20,424 nt of DNA from an uncultured Flavobacteriales bacterium (GTDB lineage: Bacteria > Bacteroidota > Bacteroidia > Flavobacteriales > Crocinitomicaceae). Made by a program: the position numbers and the translations under genes. The first letter of the stretch is position 1, and each line of letters starts with the position of its first letter. The notes beneath the pieces were generated by a model that did no database searches, was not told the origin of the DNA, and saw nothing but the letters and a program-made list of their open reading frames with translations. Positions 1-8,059 of the stretch are shown here, piece by piece. Location: the NCBI GenBank assembly GCA_946479125.1, contig CAMLET010000005.1:1-20424 (forward strand), read 5' to 3'.

Positions 1-983
<983 letters not shown>

Positions 984-985
984 AC

Positions 986-1053
986 AGACTGAAGACCGAA
1001 GACTAAAGACTAAAGACTTATTGTCTCTGTCTATTGTCTAATGTCTTTTGTCT
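986..1053. repeat. Inverted array of AGAC/GTCT heptads between atpD and atpC
   Basis: AGAC occurs at 986, 993, 1000, 1007 and 1014, an exact 7-bp period. After a 5-nt spacer (TTATT, 1018-1022), the complement GTCT occurs at 1023, 1029, 1036, 1043 and 1050. The two arms can pair along most of their length, giving a hairpin of about 30 bp in the atpD-atpC transcript. It begins 3 nt after the atpD stop and ends 14 nt before the preferred atpC start. It is not followed by a clear U-tract, so a terminator role is uncertain; mRNA stabilisation, processing or attenuation between beta and epsilon are alternatives. Confidence 0.85.
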
Positions 1054-1067
1054 CTAATCTTAGAGAT

Positions 1068-1355
1068 ATGCAAGTAGAAATTATCACTCCTGAAACGGTT
1101 CTTTACAAAGGTGAAGCTGAAGCAGTTCAACTTCCCGGGTTAGATGGTTCGTTCCAGATTTTGAATAACCACGCTCCTATCATTTCCGGATTGAAAGAAG
1201 GTTCTGTTAAGATCGATCTTACAAACACTTTCGTTCCAAATGAAAAAACGAGTAGCGCTTTGAGCACTTCTTCTAACGGAAAAGTTCTTAACGTGGCTAT
1301 CAAAGGTGGAGTTCTAGAATTTCAAAACAACAAAATGATCGTATTAGCTGAATAA
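1068..1355 (+). CDS. atpC: F1-ATP synthase subunit epsilon, short form
   Basis: Epsilon subunit of the F1 central stalk, which couples gamma rotation to the catalytic hexamer. The product is 95 residues and opens MQVEIITPETVLYKGEAE, the usual N-terminus of the epsilon beta-sandwich, followed by GSFQILNNHAPII, the most conserved epsilon motif. It ends after the beta-sandwich, so the two C-terminal helices of E. coli-type epsilon (about 139 residues), which inhibit ATP hydrolysis, are absent; short forms of this kind are known in this phylum. An in-frame ATG at 1041 would add nine residues, but they are encoded by the GTCT repeat array and match nothing in the family, so 1068 is preferred. It is probably cotranscribed with atpD. 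Confidence 0.93.
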   Translation: MQVEIITPETVLYKGEAEAVQLPGLDGSFQILNNHAPIISGLKEGSVKIDLTNTFVPNEKTSSALSTSSNGKVLNVAIKGGVLEFQNNKMIVLAE

Positions 1356-1376
1356 TACGTAGTAATAAACAAAAGT

Positions 1377-1413
1377 AGAGGGGTCTCGGTTAACACTGAA
1401 ATCCCTCTTTTTG
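1377..1413 (+). terminator. Intrinsic terminator after atpC
   Basis: AGAGGG (1377-1382) pairs with CCCTCT (1403-1408). An inner helix TCGGT/ACTGA closes a TAAC loop, and a T-rich run (TTTTTG) follows. It separates the ATP synthase genes from the uppS cluster. Confidence 0.8.
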
Positions 1414-1466
1414 TTAAGGTCTGTTATAAAACAATTTATTTACCGAACTATAAAAGATTCTTTCAT

Positions 1467-1474
1467 TAATTTCG
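1467..1474 (+). promoter_or_regulatory. Candidate -7 box for uppS
   Basis: TAATTTCG fits the Bacteroidota -7 consensus TAnnTTTG with one T-to-C change and lies 10 nt before the uppS ATG. No clear TTG -33 box is present at 17-20 nt upstream, so this is a tentative call. Confidence 0.4.
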
Positions 1475-1484
1475 TTTAACATAC

Positions 1485-2222
1485 ATGGATTTACGAAGTC
1501 AGATCATACCTCAAGGAGTACCGCAGCATATTGCTGTGATTATGGATGGAAACGGACGCTGGGCCAAGAAACAAGGTCGAGAACGTTTGCTTGGACATTC
1601 CTTTGGTGTAGATTCCGTTAGAGCTGCTCTTACAGGTGCGAAAAACCTTGGCGTAAAATTCATTACCATGTATGCCTTTTCTACCGAGAATTGGAATCGT
1701 CCGCAAGACGAAGTTGAAGGATTGATGGATCTTTTGGTAAAAACCATTGCCGGTGAAGTTGACGAATTGAACGCACAGGATGTTCGCTTGTTGAGCATTG
1801 GAGATGTTGACGGTTTGCCTGAAGATTGTCAGATGGAATTGCGTAACGCAGTTGAATCCACAAAAAACAATCAAACAATTAGCCTGGTTATAGCACTTAA
1901 CTATAGCTCTAGATGGGAAATTTCTGATGCCATTAAGCGCATTGCAAACGACCAACAATCGGGCAAAATTGCAAATACTGATATTAACGACGAACTCATT
2001 TCGTCTTACTTAAATACCGCTGGAATTCCAGACCCCGAACTTGTTATTCGAACAAGTGGTGAACAACGCTTAAGCAATTTCCTTCTATGGCAAGCCGCTT
2101 ATTCCGAGTTCTACTTCACCCCCGTTCTCTGGCCCGATTTCAGAGAAGATGATTTATACAAAGCCGTGATTGACTATCAAAACAGAGAGCGCCGCTTCGG
2201 AATGGTCTCAGAACAACTTTGA
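1485..2222 (+). CDS. uppS: Isoprenyl transferase (undecaprenyl diphosphate synthase)
   Basis: Cis-prenyltransferase that condenses isopentenyl diphosphate units onto farnesyl diphosphate to make undecaprenyl diphosphate, the lipid carrier for peptidoglycan and surface glycans; cytoplasmic, membrane-associated, a homodimer in the family. The 245 residues carry the signature blocks in order: HIAVIMDGNGRWAKK (residues 15-29, with the Mg-binding Asp21), YAFSTENWNRP (63-73), NYSSRWEI (139-146), and DPELVIRTSGEQRLSNFL (183-200), in which Arg189 and Arg195 bind pyrophosphate, plus SEFYF with Glu208. Length matches the family (E. coli 253). The stop TGA at 2220-2222 is only 2 nt before the bamA ATG, so translation is probably coupled. 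The uppS-bamA-skp order is typical of this phylum. Confidence 0.97.
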   Translation: MDLRSQIIPQGVPQHIAVIMDGNGRWAKKQGRERLLGHSFGVDSVRAALTGAKNLGVKFITMYAFSTENWNRPQDEVEGLMDLLVKTIAGEVDELNAQDVRLLSIGDVDGLPEDCQMELRNAVESTKNNQTISLVIALNYSSRWEISDAIKRIANDQQSGKIANTDINDELISSYLNTAGIPDPELVIRTSGEQRLSNFLLWQAAYSEFYFTPVLWPDFREDDLYKAVIDYQNRERRFGMVSEQL

Positions 2223-2224
2223 AC

Positions 2225-4786
2225 ATGAAAAACCTCTTCCTATTATTAATTTGTCTTCTTTCATTTGGTGCGTTTGCTCAAGGACCTGATTCCCTGACCG
2301 GACCAACTACAATTGGTGGAGACGATTTCGATTACGTTAAACCAAAGAAATACATTCTTGGTCCAATCAAAATTGAAGGTGCTGATAATTACGATCATCA
2401 AGCCATTAAATTGATTGCCGGACTTCGTCAGGGTGAAGAGATCATGATTCCTTCCGATAAGATCTCTAATGCTATTAAGAATCTTTGGAATGAAGGACTT
2501 TTCTCATCGGTAGATATCGTTTCTGAACGTGTTTCTGCAGGTGTGATCTATTTAATCATCAAATTGCAACCTCGACCAAAAATTAGTCGCATCAAGTATT
2601 CAGGAATTCCAAGAAGAGATGTAGACAAGATCCGTGAGGAAGTAAAACTAAACTCAGGTAAGACAATTACCGAGAACCTTGTATTCAACACTGAGAGCAT
2701 TATCCGCAACTACTTCAAGGAAAAAGGATACAACAACGTTAACGTAAATATTATACGCATTCAGGATACGCTGATCAATAACTCTGAAATTTTCCAGGTA
2801 GCCATTAATCGTGGTGAAAAGGTAAGAATTAAGGAAATCATCATCGATGGTGCCGTTTCTGTAAAAATGTGGAAATTGAAAAGCGCGATGAAAGACACCA
2901 AACAAAAACGTTGGTGGAGATTCTTTAAACGCTCTAAATTCAATTCAACGGCTTACGGAAGAGACAAAGATGCTGTTCTCGACAAATTGAGAAGTACTGG
3001 TCTTCGTGACGTGTTCCTTGTAACTGATTCTGTTTATCAGATTGATGAGAGAAACATGGGAATTTACATGCGTATCGACGAAGGTGCGAAATACTACTTC
3101 GGAAATATTTCATGGGTTGGTAACACAAAGTATTCTTCAGGAATGCTGGATACCGTTCTTGGAATTAAATACGGTGATGTTTACAACAAACCACTTTTCG
3201 AACAACGTGTTTTCCAAAGTCAGGATGGTAGAGATATCACTTCACTTTACATGGACCGCGGTTACTTGTTCTTCCAGATTAATCCGGTAGAAACTGGTGT
3301 GAACGAAAATCACATCAACTACGAGATGCGTATCATGGAAGGTAAAGAAGCGCGCGTTCGCAACATTATCATCAAAGGAAACAACAAAACGAATGAACAC
3401 GTTATCCGTAGAGAGATTCGCACCAAACCGGGAGATCTTTTCAATCGTAACGACATTATCCGTACACAGCGAGAATTAGCTCAGCTAGGTTATTTCAACG
3501 AGCAAGGATTCCAGGTAAACCCTATTCCGAATCCAACAGACGGAACAGTAGATATCGAATACATTGTTGAAGAAAAAAGTGCAGATCAAATCGAGCTTTC
3601 AGGAGGTTACGGTGCCGGTAGAATTATCGGAACATTGGGATTGACCTTCAGTAACTTCTCAATGCGTAATTTCTTCAAAAAAGGAGCTTGGTCGCCATTA
3701 CCAACCGGAGACGGACAACGCCTTTCTATTCGTGCACAAAGTAACGGTCGATACTACCAGGGTTATAACCTATCGTTCACTGAGCCGTGGATGGGTGGAA
3801 AGAAACCAAATTCATTCAGCTTTGGATTGAACCATACTTCATTCTCTAGTTACGCATCAGCAACATTGAAGAAATCAGATCCAAGTTATTCTGGAATTGC
3901 CATTTCAGGAGCATCAGTTGGTTTGGGAAGAAGAAAGAAAATTCCAGATGATTACTTCAGTGCTTACTACGAATTGGCTTACCAATATTACGACGTAAGA
4001 AACTATACTTCTTACTTCCCTTCATTCAGCAATGGATATTCAAACGACATCAGTTTAAAATACGTTCTTCAACGTAACTCTATCAACTCACCAATTTATC
4101 CGCAAGACGGTTCACGCCTTTCGTTCAGTGCGAAAAGCTCTATGCCATACAGCGTATTCAAATACAAAGACTTTACGAATGCTAGCATGCAGGATCAGTA
4201 CAAGTATTTGGAGTATTTCAAATTGAAATTGACAGGTGAATACTACCTGCCATTAACGAAAGACAAGAAATTAGTTCTTTCTCCACGTTTCGGATTTGGT
4301 TTGATGGGCGGTTACAACAAAACAAAAGGTTTGACTCCGTTTGAGCGTTTTGTACTTGGAGGTTCTGGTTTATCTGGTATGACAAGCTTTGCTGGTCGTG
4401 AGATTATTGCACTACGTGGTTATGACGATAACGAACTGTCATCAAGTGGTGGGGATCCGGTAATTACGAAATATGCTTTGGAATTACGTTACCCAATCTC
4501 ATTAAATCCACAAGCGACTGTATTCGTTCTGGCATTTGCTGAAGCGGCAAATACATACACATCGTTGAGAACGTTTAATCCTTTCAATGTTAAACGCAGC
4601 GCCGGAGCTGGTGTTCGTATCTTCTTACCAATGTTTGGTATGTTAGGATTAGACTACGGTTGGGGATTCGATACGTTGGATCCACACTCAAGCGGTTATT
4701 TGAACGGTTTGGATTTGCAACGTGCTAACAAAGGTTACGCAGGTAAATTCACCTTCACTATTGGTATGAACCTTGGGGAGTTGTAA
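2225..4786 (+). CDS. bamA: Outer membrane protein assembly factor BamA
   Basis: Omp85-family insertase that folds beta-barrel proteins into the outer membrane. The ATG at 2225 is chosen over an in-frame TTG at 2219 because it starts directly at a lipoprotein-free signal peptide, MKNLFLLLICLLSFGAFAQ. The 853-residue product then shows five POTRA repeats (about residues 42-450, each ending in a conserved strand such as VRNIIIKGNNKTNEHVIRRE) and a C-terminal 16-strand barrel rich in alternating aromatic residues. The loop-6 motif ALRGYDD (LRGY at 730-733), the family hallmark inside the barrel, is intact. It is slightly longer than E. coli BamA (810). It lies in an operon with uppS, and the two Skp-like chaperones downstream hand substrates to it. 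No terminator separates it from the first skp gene. Confidence 0.96.
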   Translation: MKNLFLLLICLLSFGAFAQGPDSLTGPTTIGGDDFDYVKPKKYILGPIKIEGADNYDHQAIKLIAGLRQGEEIMIPSDKISNAIKNLWNEGLFSSVDIVSERVSAGVIYLIIKLQPRPKISRIKYSGIPRRDVDKIREEVKLNSGKTITENLVFNTESIIRNYFKEKGYNNVNVNIIRIQDTLINNSEIFQVAINRGEKVRIKEIIIDGAVSVKMWKLKSAMKDTKQKRWWRFFKRSKFNSTAYGRDKDAVLDKLRSTGLRDVFLVTDSVYQIDERNMGIYMRIDEGAKYYFGNISWVGNTKYSSGMLDTVLGIKYGDVYNKPLFEQRVFQSQDGRDITSLYMDRGYLFFQINPVETGVNENHINYEMRIMEGKEARVRNIIIKGNNKTNEHVIRREIRTKPGDLFNRNDIIRTQRELAQLGYFNEQGFQVNPIPNPTDGTVDIEYIVEEKSADQIELSGGYGAGRIIGTLGLTFSNFSMRNFFKKGAWSPLPTGDGQRLSIRAQSNGRYYQGYNLSFTEPWMGGKKPNSFSFGLNHTSFSSYASATLKKSDPSYSGIAISGASVGLGRRKKIPDDYFSAYYELAYQYYDVRNYTSYFPSFSNGYSNDISLKYVLQRNSINSPIYPQDGSRLSFSAKSSMPYSVFKYKDFTNASMQDQYKYLEYFKLKLTGEYYLPLTKDKKLVLSPRFGFGLMGGYNKTKGLTPFERFVLGGSGLSGMTSFAGREIIALRGYDDNELSSSGGDPVITKYALELRYPISLNPQATVFVLAFAEAANTYTSLRTFNPFNVKRSAGAGVRIFLPMFGMLGLDYGWGFDTLDPHSSGYLNGLDLQRANKGYAGKFTFTIGMNLGEL

Positions 4787-4827
4787 GCTCAATCTGAAAC
4801 ATATCCAACTGTGAACAATAAAATTGC

Positions 4828-4835
4828 TATATTCG
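4828..4835 (+). promoter_or_regulatory. Possible internal -7 box before the first skp gene
   Basis: TATATTCG matches TAnnTTTG at all but one fixed position and lies 33 nt before the preferred ATG in the 82-nt bamA-skp gap. No -33 TTG is obvious at the right distance, so it may only supplement read-through from upstream. Confidence 0.3.
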
Positions 4836-4868
4836 CCGTTCTTAGCTATTTCGCTTAAGATTTTGACT

Positions 4869-5384
4869 ATGAGAAACCTGCTTTTCTTCCTTTTTGTAAT
4901 ACTTGGCACGAGCTTTGTCAGTTCGGCACAGAAGTATGGCTACATCGATTCGGAGTTCATTCTTGGCAAGATGCCGGAATACAAAGACGCCAAAGATCGA
5001 TTAGACAAACTTGCTGAACGTTGGACCAAAGAAATCGAAGAACGCTATGAATTGATCAAAGTAAAAAAAGAGAATTTCTTGCGCGAACAAGACCTTCTTC
5101 CTTCAGAGGAAAAAGCAAAACGCGAACAAGAGATCAAAACGCTTGAAACGGAAGCCATGGAAATGCAGAAAATGCGTTTTGGTGTTTCAGGTGAATACTT
5201 CCAGAAACGTCAGGAACTGATTAAACCAATTCAAGATAGAGTATACGAAGCAATGCAAGCCGTTGCCTCTAAAAGAAATTACTCATTTGTTTTCGATAAA
5301 GCCAACCAAAGTAATCTGGTTTTTGCCGATAGCAAATTTGATATCAGCGACGAAGTTTTAAAAGAACTGGGAGTAAGTAAATAA
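4869..5384 (+). CDS. OmpH/Skp family periplasmic chaperone (first copy)
   Basis: Skp-like chaperone that holds unfolded outer-membrane proteins in the periplasm for delivery to BamA. An upstream in-frame ATG (4824) exists, but the ATG at 4869 begins exactly at a signal peptide, MRNLLFFLFVILGTSFVSSA, with cleavage before QKYGYID. The mature part shows the OmpH pattern: a short beta strand (YGYIDSEFILGKMPEYKDA), a long charged coiled coil (about residues 45-120, rich in Lys and Glu, KIEERYELIKVKKENF-like), and a C-terminal strand YSFVFDKANQSNLVFAD. Total length is 171 residues (E. coli Skp 161). It probably assembles as a jellyfish-like trimer, as in the family. It sits downstream of bamA and upstream of a second, diverged copy. 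Confidence 0.9.
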   Translation: MRNLLFFLFVILGTSFVSSAQKYGYIDSEFILGKMPEYKDAKDRLDKLAERWTKEIEERYELIKVKKENFLREQDLLPSEEKAKREQEIKTLETEAMEMQKMRFGVSGEYFQKRQELIKPIQDRVYEAMQAVASKRNYSFVFDKANQSNLVFADSKFDISDEVLKELGVSK

Positions 5385-5440
5385 GTAAGCAGATTCAACT
5401 AACGAATCGACCATAAACAACACAAAACACAACAAACAAA

Positions 5441-5947
5441 ATGAAAAAACTATTTTTCGCCCTTTTATTAGCAGTTATCTCAATTACATCTGTTAACGCT
5501 CAATCTAAAATGGGTCACGTTAACTCTCAAAAAGTTCTTGACACAATTCCATCTCGTAAAAAAGCAATTCAGGAAATTGGATTGATCGAGCAAAACGGAG
5601 TAAAAGAATTAACGGATATGGATAGCACATTGCAAACAATGATTGCTTTTTACCAAGCTCACCCGGAATGGTCTGATTTAGTAAAGCGCAGCTATGAAGG
5701 ACAAATTCGTGACCTTCAAACACGTATCCAAACACGTGAGCAATCAATTGACCGTGATTTGCAAATGTATTCTGCTGAGTTAAACAAGAAAACATTGGAT
5801 ATGGTTAAGAAAGCTGTAAACACAGTTTCAACTGCCAAAAAATTGAATTACGTAATTGACGAATCGGTGCTTTTGTTCAACTCTGGTGGAACAGATATTA
5901 CCAACGAAGTAATTACAGAAGTTCTAAGACTTGACGCTATTAAGTAG
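5441..5947 (+). CDS. OmpH/Skp family periplasmic chaperone (second copy)
   Basis: Second Skp/OmpH-type chaperone of 168 residues. The signal peptide MKKLFFALLLAVISITSVNA is followed by QSKMGHVNSQKVLDTIP, the family's first strand, then an alpha-helical coiled-coil stretch (about residues 40-130, including RDLQTRIQTREQSIDRDLQ) and a closing strand LNYVIDESVLLFNSGGTDIT. The coiled coil carries fewer basic residues than the upstream copy, and the two proteins are clearly diverged, which suggests different client sets or a hetero-oligomer (inference). The 56-nt gap from the first copy holds an A-rich leader (ACAAACAAAATG), typical of translation starts in this phylum, and no terminator. A strong hairpin terminator follows. 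Confidence 0.9.
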   Translation: MKKLFFALLLAVISITSVNAQSKMGHVNSQKVLDTIPSRKKAIQEIGLIEQNGVKELTDMDSTLQTMIAFYQAHPEWSDLVKRSYEGQIRDLQTRIQTREQSIDRDLQMYSAELNKKTLDMVKKAVNTVSTAKKLNYVIDESVLLFNSGGTDITNEVITEVLRLDAIK

Positions 5948-5966
5948 TAGGTACTTTCAACGATAT

Positions 5967-6009
5967 AAAAAGCCCGTAGTGATGGTCACATCTACTACGG
6001 GCTTTTTCT
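5967..6009 (+). terminator. Strong intrinsic terminator closing the uppS-bamA-skp-skp cluster
   Basis: AAAAAGCCCGTAGT (5967-5980) pairs perfectly with ACTACGGGCTTTTT (5994-6007). An inner GATG/CATC helix closes a GTCA loop, with one bulged T. The T-tract is part of the 3' arm and the A-tract part of the 5' arm, so it may terminate in both directions. Confidence 0.92.
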
Positions 6010-6047
6010 TTGGAGTCAAATTTCGATACGATTCTTCCTCTCGTCTG

Positions 6048-6097
6048 AATCACTTATAGTCTGACAGACAAAACTCACGTCAGACTGAGTGATTTTT
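6048..6097. repeat. Second long imperfect hairpin behind the terminator
   Basis: AATCACT (6048-6054) and AGTCTGAC (6058-6065) pair with GTCAGACT (6079-6086) and AGTGATT (6088-6094) around a 13-nt loop, with a small internal loop, and TTT follows. It lies about 40 nt after the terminator and about 90 nt before the dioxygenase start. Its role is unknown; it could be a backup terminator or a remnant repeat. Confidence 0.7.
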
Positions 6098-6141
6098 CGG
6101 AATGAAGTGGAGAAAAATTCTATCGAAGTCGACGTGAACAG

Positions 6142-6181
6142 AATTATATTTACCATGGTAATTATATTTTTCGTAATTTAG
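6142..6181 (+). promoter_or_regulatory. Candidate operator and -7 box for the dioxygenase gene
   Basis: The perfect 12-bp palindrome TTACCATGGTAA (6150-6161) is flanked by direct repeats AATTATATTT (6142-6151 and 6160-6169). TAATTTAG (6174-6181), a weak match to TAnnTTTG, follows 4 nt before the ATG. A palindrome at the -33 position would suit a dimeric repressor; this is inferred from position only. Confidence 0.4.
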
Positions 6182-6185
6182 CCAA

Positions 6186-7064
6186 ATGGAACGTAAATCA
6201 TTTATTCGATCTATGCTAGGATTTGCCGCACTTGGAAGCCTGGGCTCTGCCCTATCTCTCAAAAACCTTCTTTCTGAAGAAGATTATACTTATCCCGTTT
6301 TGTTTATCGGACACGGTTCGCCAATGAACGGAATTGAAGACAACAACTTTTCTCAGCAATGGAAAAAGCAGGTGGAACATTTACCAACGCCGAAAGCGGT
6401 TTTGGTTATCTCTGCACATTGGCTAACACGAGGAACATACATTACTGCAATGGAACAACCAAAAACTATTCATGATTTTGGTGGATTCCCGCAAGAGTTA
6501 TTCGACGTTCAATACAAAGCTCCGGGCTCACCTCTTGTAGCTGAACAAACCAAGAACCTGATAACGTCTACAACTGTTGGTTTGGATCACGAATGGGGAT
6601 TAGATCATGGAACATGGACTGTTGTTAAACACATGTATCCAAACGCTGATGTTCCAGTTTTACAATTGAGTATCGATTACAATCAACCCGCGCAATATCA
6701 CTACGAACTCGCAAAACAATTGAAAGAATTGCGAAAAATGGGCGTTTTGATCATCGGAAGCGGAAACATGGTTCACAATCTTGGAAAAGTAGCGTGGAAC
6801 AAACTCAATGAACCCAATTACGGTTATGACTGGGCGATTGAAGCACATGAACTATTCAAAAAACTGGTTCAGGATAAAAACCATCAATCACTTATCGATT
6901 ATCAAAAACTGGGGAATGCGGTTGCATTGGCAATTCCAACTCCAGATCATTATTATCCGCTGATATACACACTGGGTGTTTCTGATGAAAAAGACAATAT
7001 TGCACTTTTCAATGACGAATTGGTTGGTGGAAGTTTGAATATGACTTCTGTGCAGTTTGGGTAA
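6186..7064 (+). CDS. DODA-type extradiol aromatic ring-opening dioxygenase (YgiD family), Tat-like leader
   Basis: Class III extradiol dioxygenase superfamily, related to E. coli YgiD (4,5-DOPA dioxygenase); the physiological substrate in this phylum is not established. The 292 residues carry the family's metal-ligand histidines: GHGSPMN (His43), ISAHWL (His78), DHGTWTV (His141), GSGNMVHNL (His197) and TPDHYYPL (His255), the last two being the C-terminal family blocks. The first 25 residues (ERKSFIRSMLGFAALGSLG) resemble a Tat signal with an RK variant of the twin arginine, suggesting export with the metal already bound; cytoplasmic YgiD lacks such a leader. It has its own candidate promoter and sits between the skp genes and murI, which are usually adjacent in related genomes, so it looks like an insertion into that cluster (inference). 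Confidence 0.88.
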   Translation: MERKSFIRSMLGFAALGSLGSALSLKNLLSEEDYTYPVLFIGHGSPMNGIEDNNFSQQWKKQVEHLPTPKAVLVISAHWLTRGTYITAMEQPKTIHDFGGFPQELFDVQYKAPGSPLVAEQTKNLITSTTVGLDHEWGLDHGTWTVVKHMYPNADVPVLQLSIDYNQPAQYHYELAKQLKELRKMGVLIIGSGNMVHNLGKVAWNKLNEPNYGYDWAIEAHELFKKLVQDKNHQSLIDYQKLGNAVALAIPTPDHYYPLIYTLGVSDEKDNIALFNDELVGGSLNMTSVQFG

Positions 7065-7219
7065 AGGCAATTGAAAATGTATAATTGAGAATTGAAAAAA
7101 TAGTCTCTCACTACAAGCACAAACTCAACTTATACCATTTCAATTTTGGTATATCAAACGATTTAACACGTCTTAGACTTTTACATTCTCCATTTTCAAT
7201 TTTCAATTCTATTTCTCAT
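7065..7219. repeat. Inverted AATTGAAAATG-type element between the dioxygenase gene and murI
   Basis: Left arm: AATTGAAAATG (7069-7079) and GAGAATTGAAAA (7087-7098), starting 5 nt after the stop codon. Right arm: TTTTACATTCTCC (7179-7191) and CATTTTCAATT (7191-7201), with TTTTCAATTCT behind it, ending next to the murI -7 box. The two 11-mers AATTGAAAATG/CATTTTCAATT are exact complements. Between the arms, TATACCA (7131-7137) and TGGTATA (7147-7153) form a separate 7-bp hairpin. Related arms occur at 11790-11813 and 13026-13125. Confidence 0.75.
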
Positions 7220-7227
7220 TACTTTTG
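7220..7227 (+). promoter_or_regulatory. -7 box for murI
   Basis: TACTTTTG is a perfect match to TAnnTTTG and lies 4 nt before the ATG, implying an almost leaderless transcript. The region upstream is repeat arm and has no TTG -33 box. Confidence 0.55.
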
Positions 7228-7231
7228 AATC

Positions 7232-8056
7232 ATGACTAAAGCTGGTCCAATTGGTGTTTTTGATTCCGGATACGGAGGATTATCTGTTCTAAGTGAGTTA
7301 CGAAAGAAACTTCCGCAGTACGACTATCTGTATTTGGGCGACAACGCTCGTGCTCCATACGGTTCACGCAGTTTTGATGTCATCTACGAATACACCTGGG
7401 AAGCTGTTCAACATTTGTTCGATGAAGGTTGTTCTCTCGTTATTTTAGCTTGTAACACTGCTTCTGCAAAAGCACTAAGAAACATCCAGCAAAAACAATT
7501 ACCGCTTTTAGACAGCACAAAACGAGTACTGGGAGTAATTCGTCCGAGTACGGAAGCGTTGGAAAAAAATACTACTTCGAAACACGTTGGAATTCTGGGA
7601 ACAGAAGGAACCGTGAAATCCGAAAGCTACATTATTGAGTTGGGGAAAATGTCTCCGGAATTGATTGTAACTCAGCAAGCTTGTCCAATGTGGGTTCCGC
7701 TTATCGAAAATAATGCTTTTGATACACCAGGTGGAACTTTTTTCCTGCAGCAGGATTTGATTTCGCTCTTACAACAAGATCCGAAGATCGACACGATACT
7801 ACTGGCGTGTACACATTATCCGTTGATCAAACATCGCTTGGAAGAATTGCTTCCTGACAATATTCAGGTCATTGCGCAAGGCGAACTGGTTGCGAATAGT
7901 TTAGTAGACTACATGCAGCGACATCCGGAAATTGACGCGCTGTGTTCAAAAGACGCAAAAACGAGATACCTCACAACGGAAAACGCGAACGATTTTTCAG
8001 CAAAAGCTTCTACTTTTCTGGGTGAAGAAATTTTGGCGGAGCATATACATTTATGA
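7232..8056 (+). CDS. murI: Glutamate racemase
   Basis: Cofactor-independent interconversion of L- and D-glutamate, supplying D-Glu to MurD for peptidoglycan; cytoplasmic. The 274 residues show the N-terminal motif GVFDSGYGGLSVL with Asp11, LGDNARAPYG (35-44), the first catalytic cysteine in LACNTASAKA (Cys74) and the second in LACTHYPLI (Cys193, with His195), so the two-base active site is complete. Length agrees with the family (about 265-285). The start follows a consensus -7 box by 4 nt; no other in-frame start precedes the conserved N-terminus. It converges on the DUF5686 gene, 45 bp away. With uppS upstream it links the region to cell-wall precursor supply. Confidence 0.97.
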   Translation: MTKAGPIGVFDSGYGGLSVLSELRKKLPQYDYLYLGDNARAPYGSRSFDVIYEYTWEAVQHLFDEGCSLVILACNTASAKALRNIQQKQLPLLDSTKRVLGVIRPSTEALEKNTTSKHVGILGTEGTVKSESYIIELGKMSPELIVTQQACPMWVPLIENNAFDTPGGTFFLQQDLISLLQQDPKIDTILLACTHYPLIKHRLEELLPDNIQVIAQGELVANSLVDYMQRHPEIDALCSKDAKTRYLTTENANDFSAKASTFLGEEILAEHIHL

Positions 8057-8059
8057 CTT

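Noticed and set aside
986..1053. Heptad array as a CRISPR or a simple tandem repeat
   Set aside because: Units are only 7 bp, with no spacers of 25-40 bp, and the second half is the reverse complement of the first.
1041..1067. ATG at 1041 as the atpC start
   Set aside because: The extra nine residues are encoded by the GTCT repeat arm and do not fit the epsilon N-terminus, which begins MQVEIITP at 1068.
1491..1958. 155-residue open frame on the minus strand inside uppS
   Set aside because: It is an antisense shadow of a certain gene, with Cys/Asn-rich composition and no recognisable domain.
2219..2224. TTG start for bamA
   Set aside because: It would overlap the uppS stop and add two residues before a well-formed signal peptide beginning at the ATG at 2225.
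4824..4868. Upstream ATG for the first skp gene
   Set aside because: It adds 15 residues in front of a standard signal peptide and overlaps the likely promoter at 4828-4835.
5967..6097. Insertion sequence or MITE at the two hairpins
   Set aside because: The first is a standard terminator. No target-site duplication or transposase is visible, and the two hairpins share no sequence.
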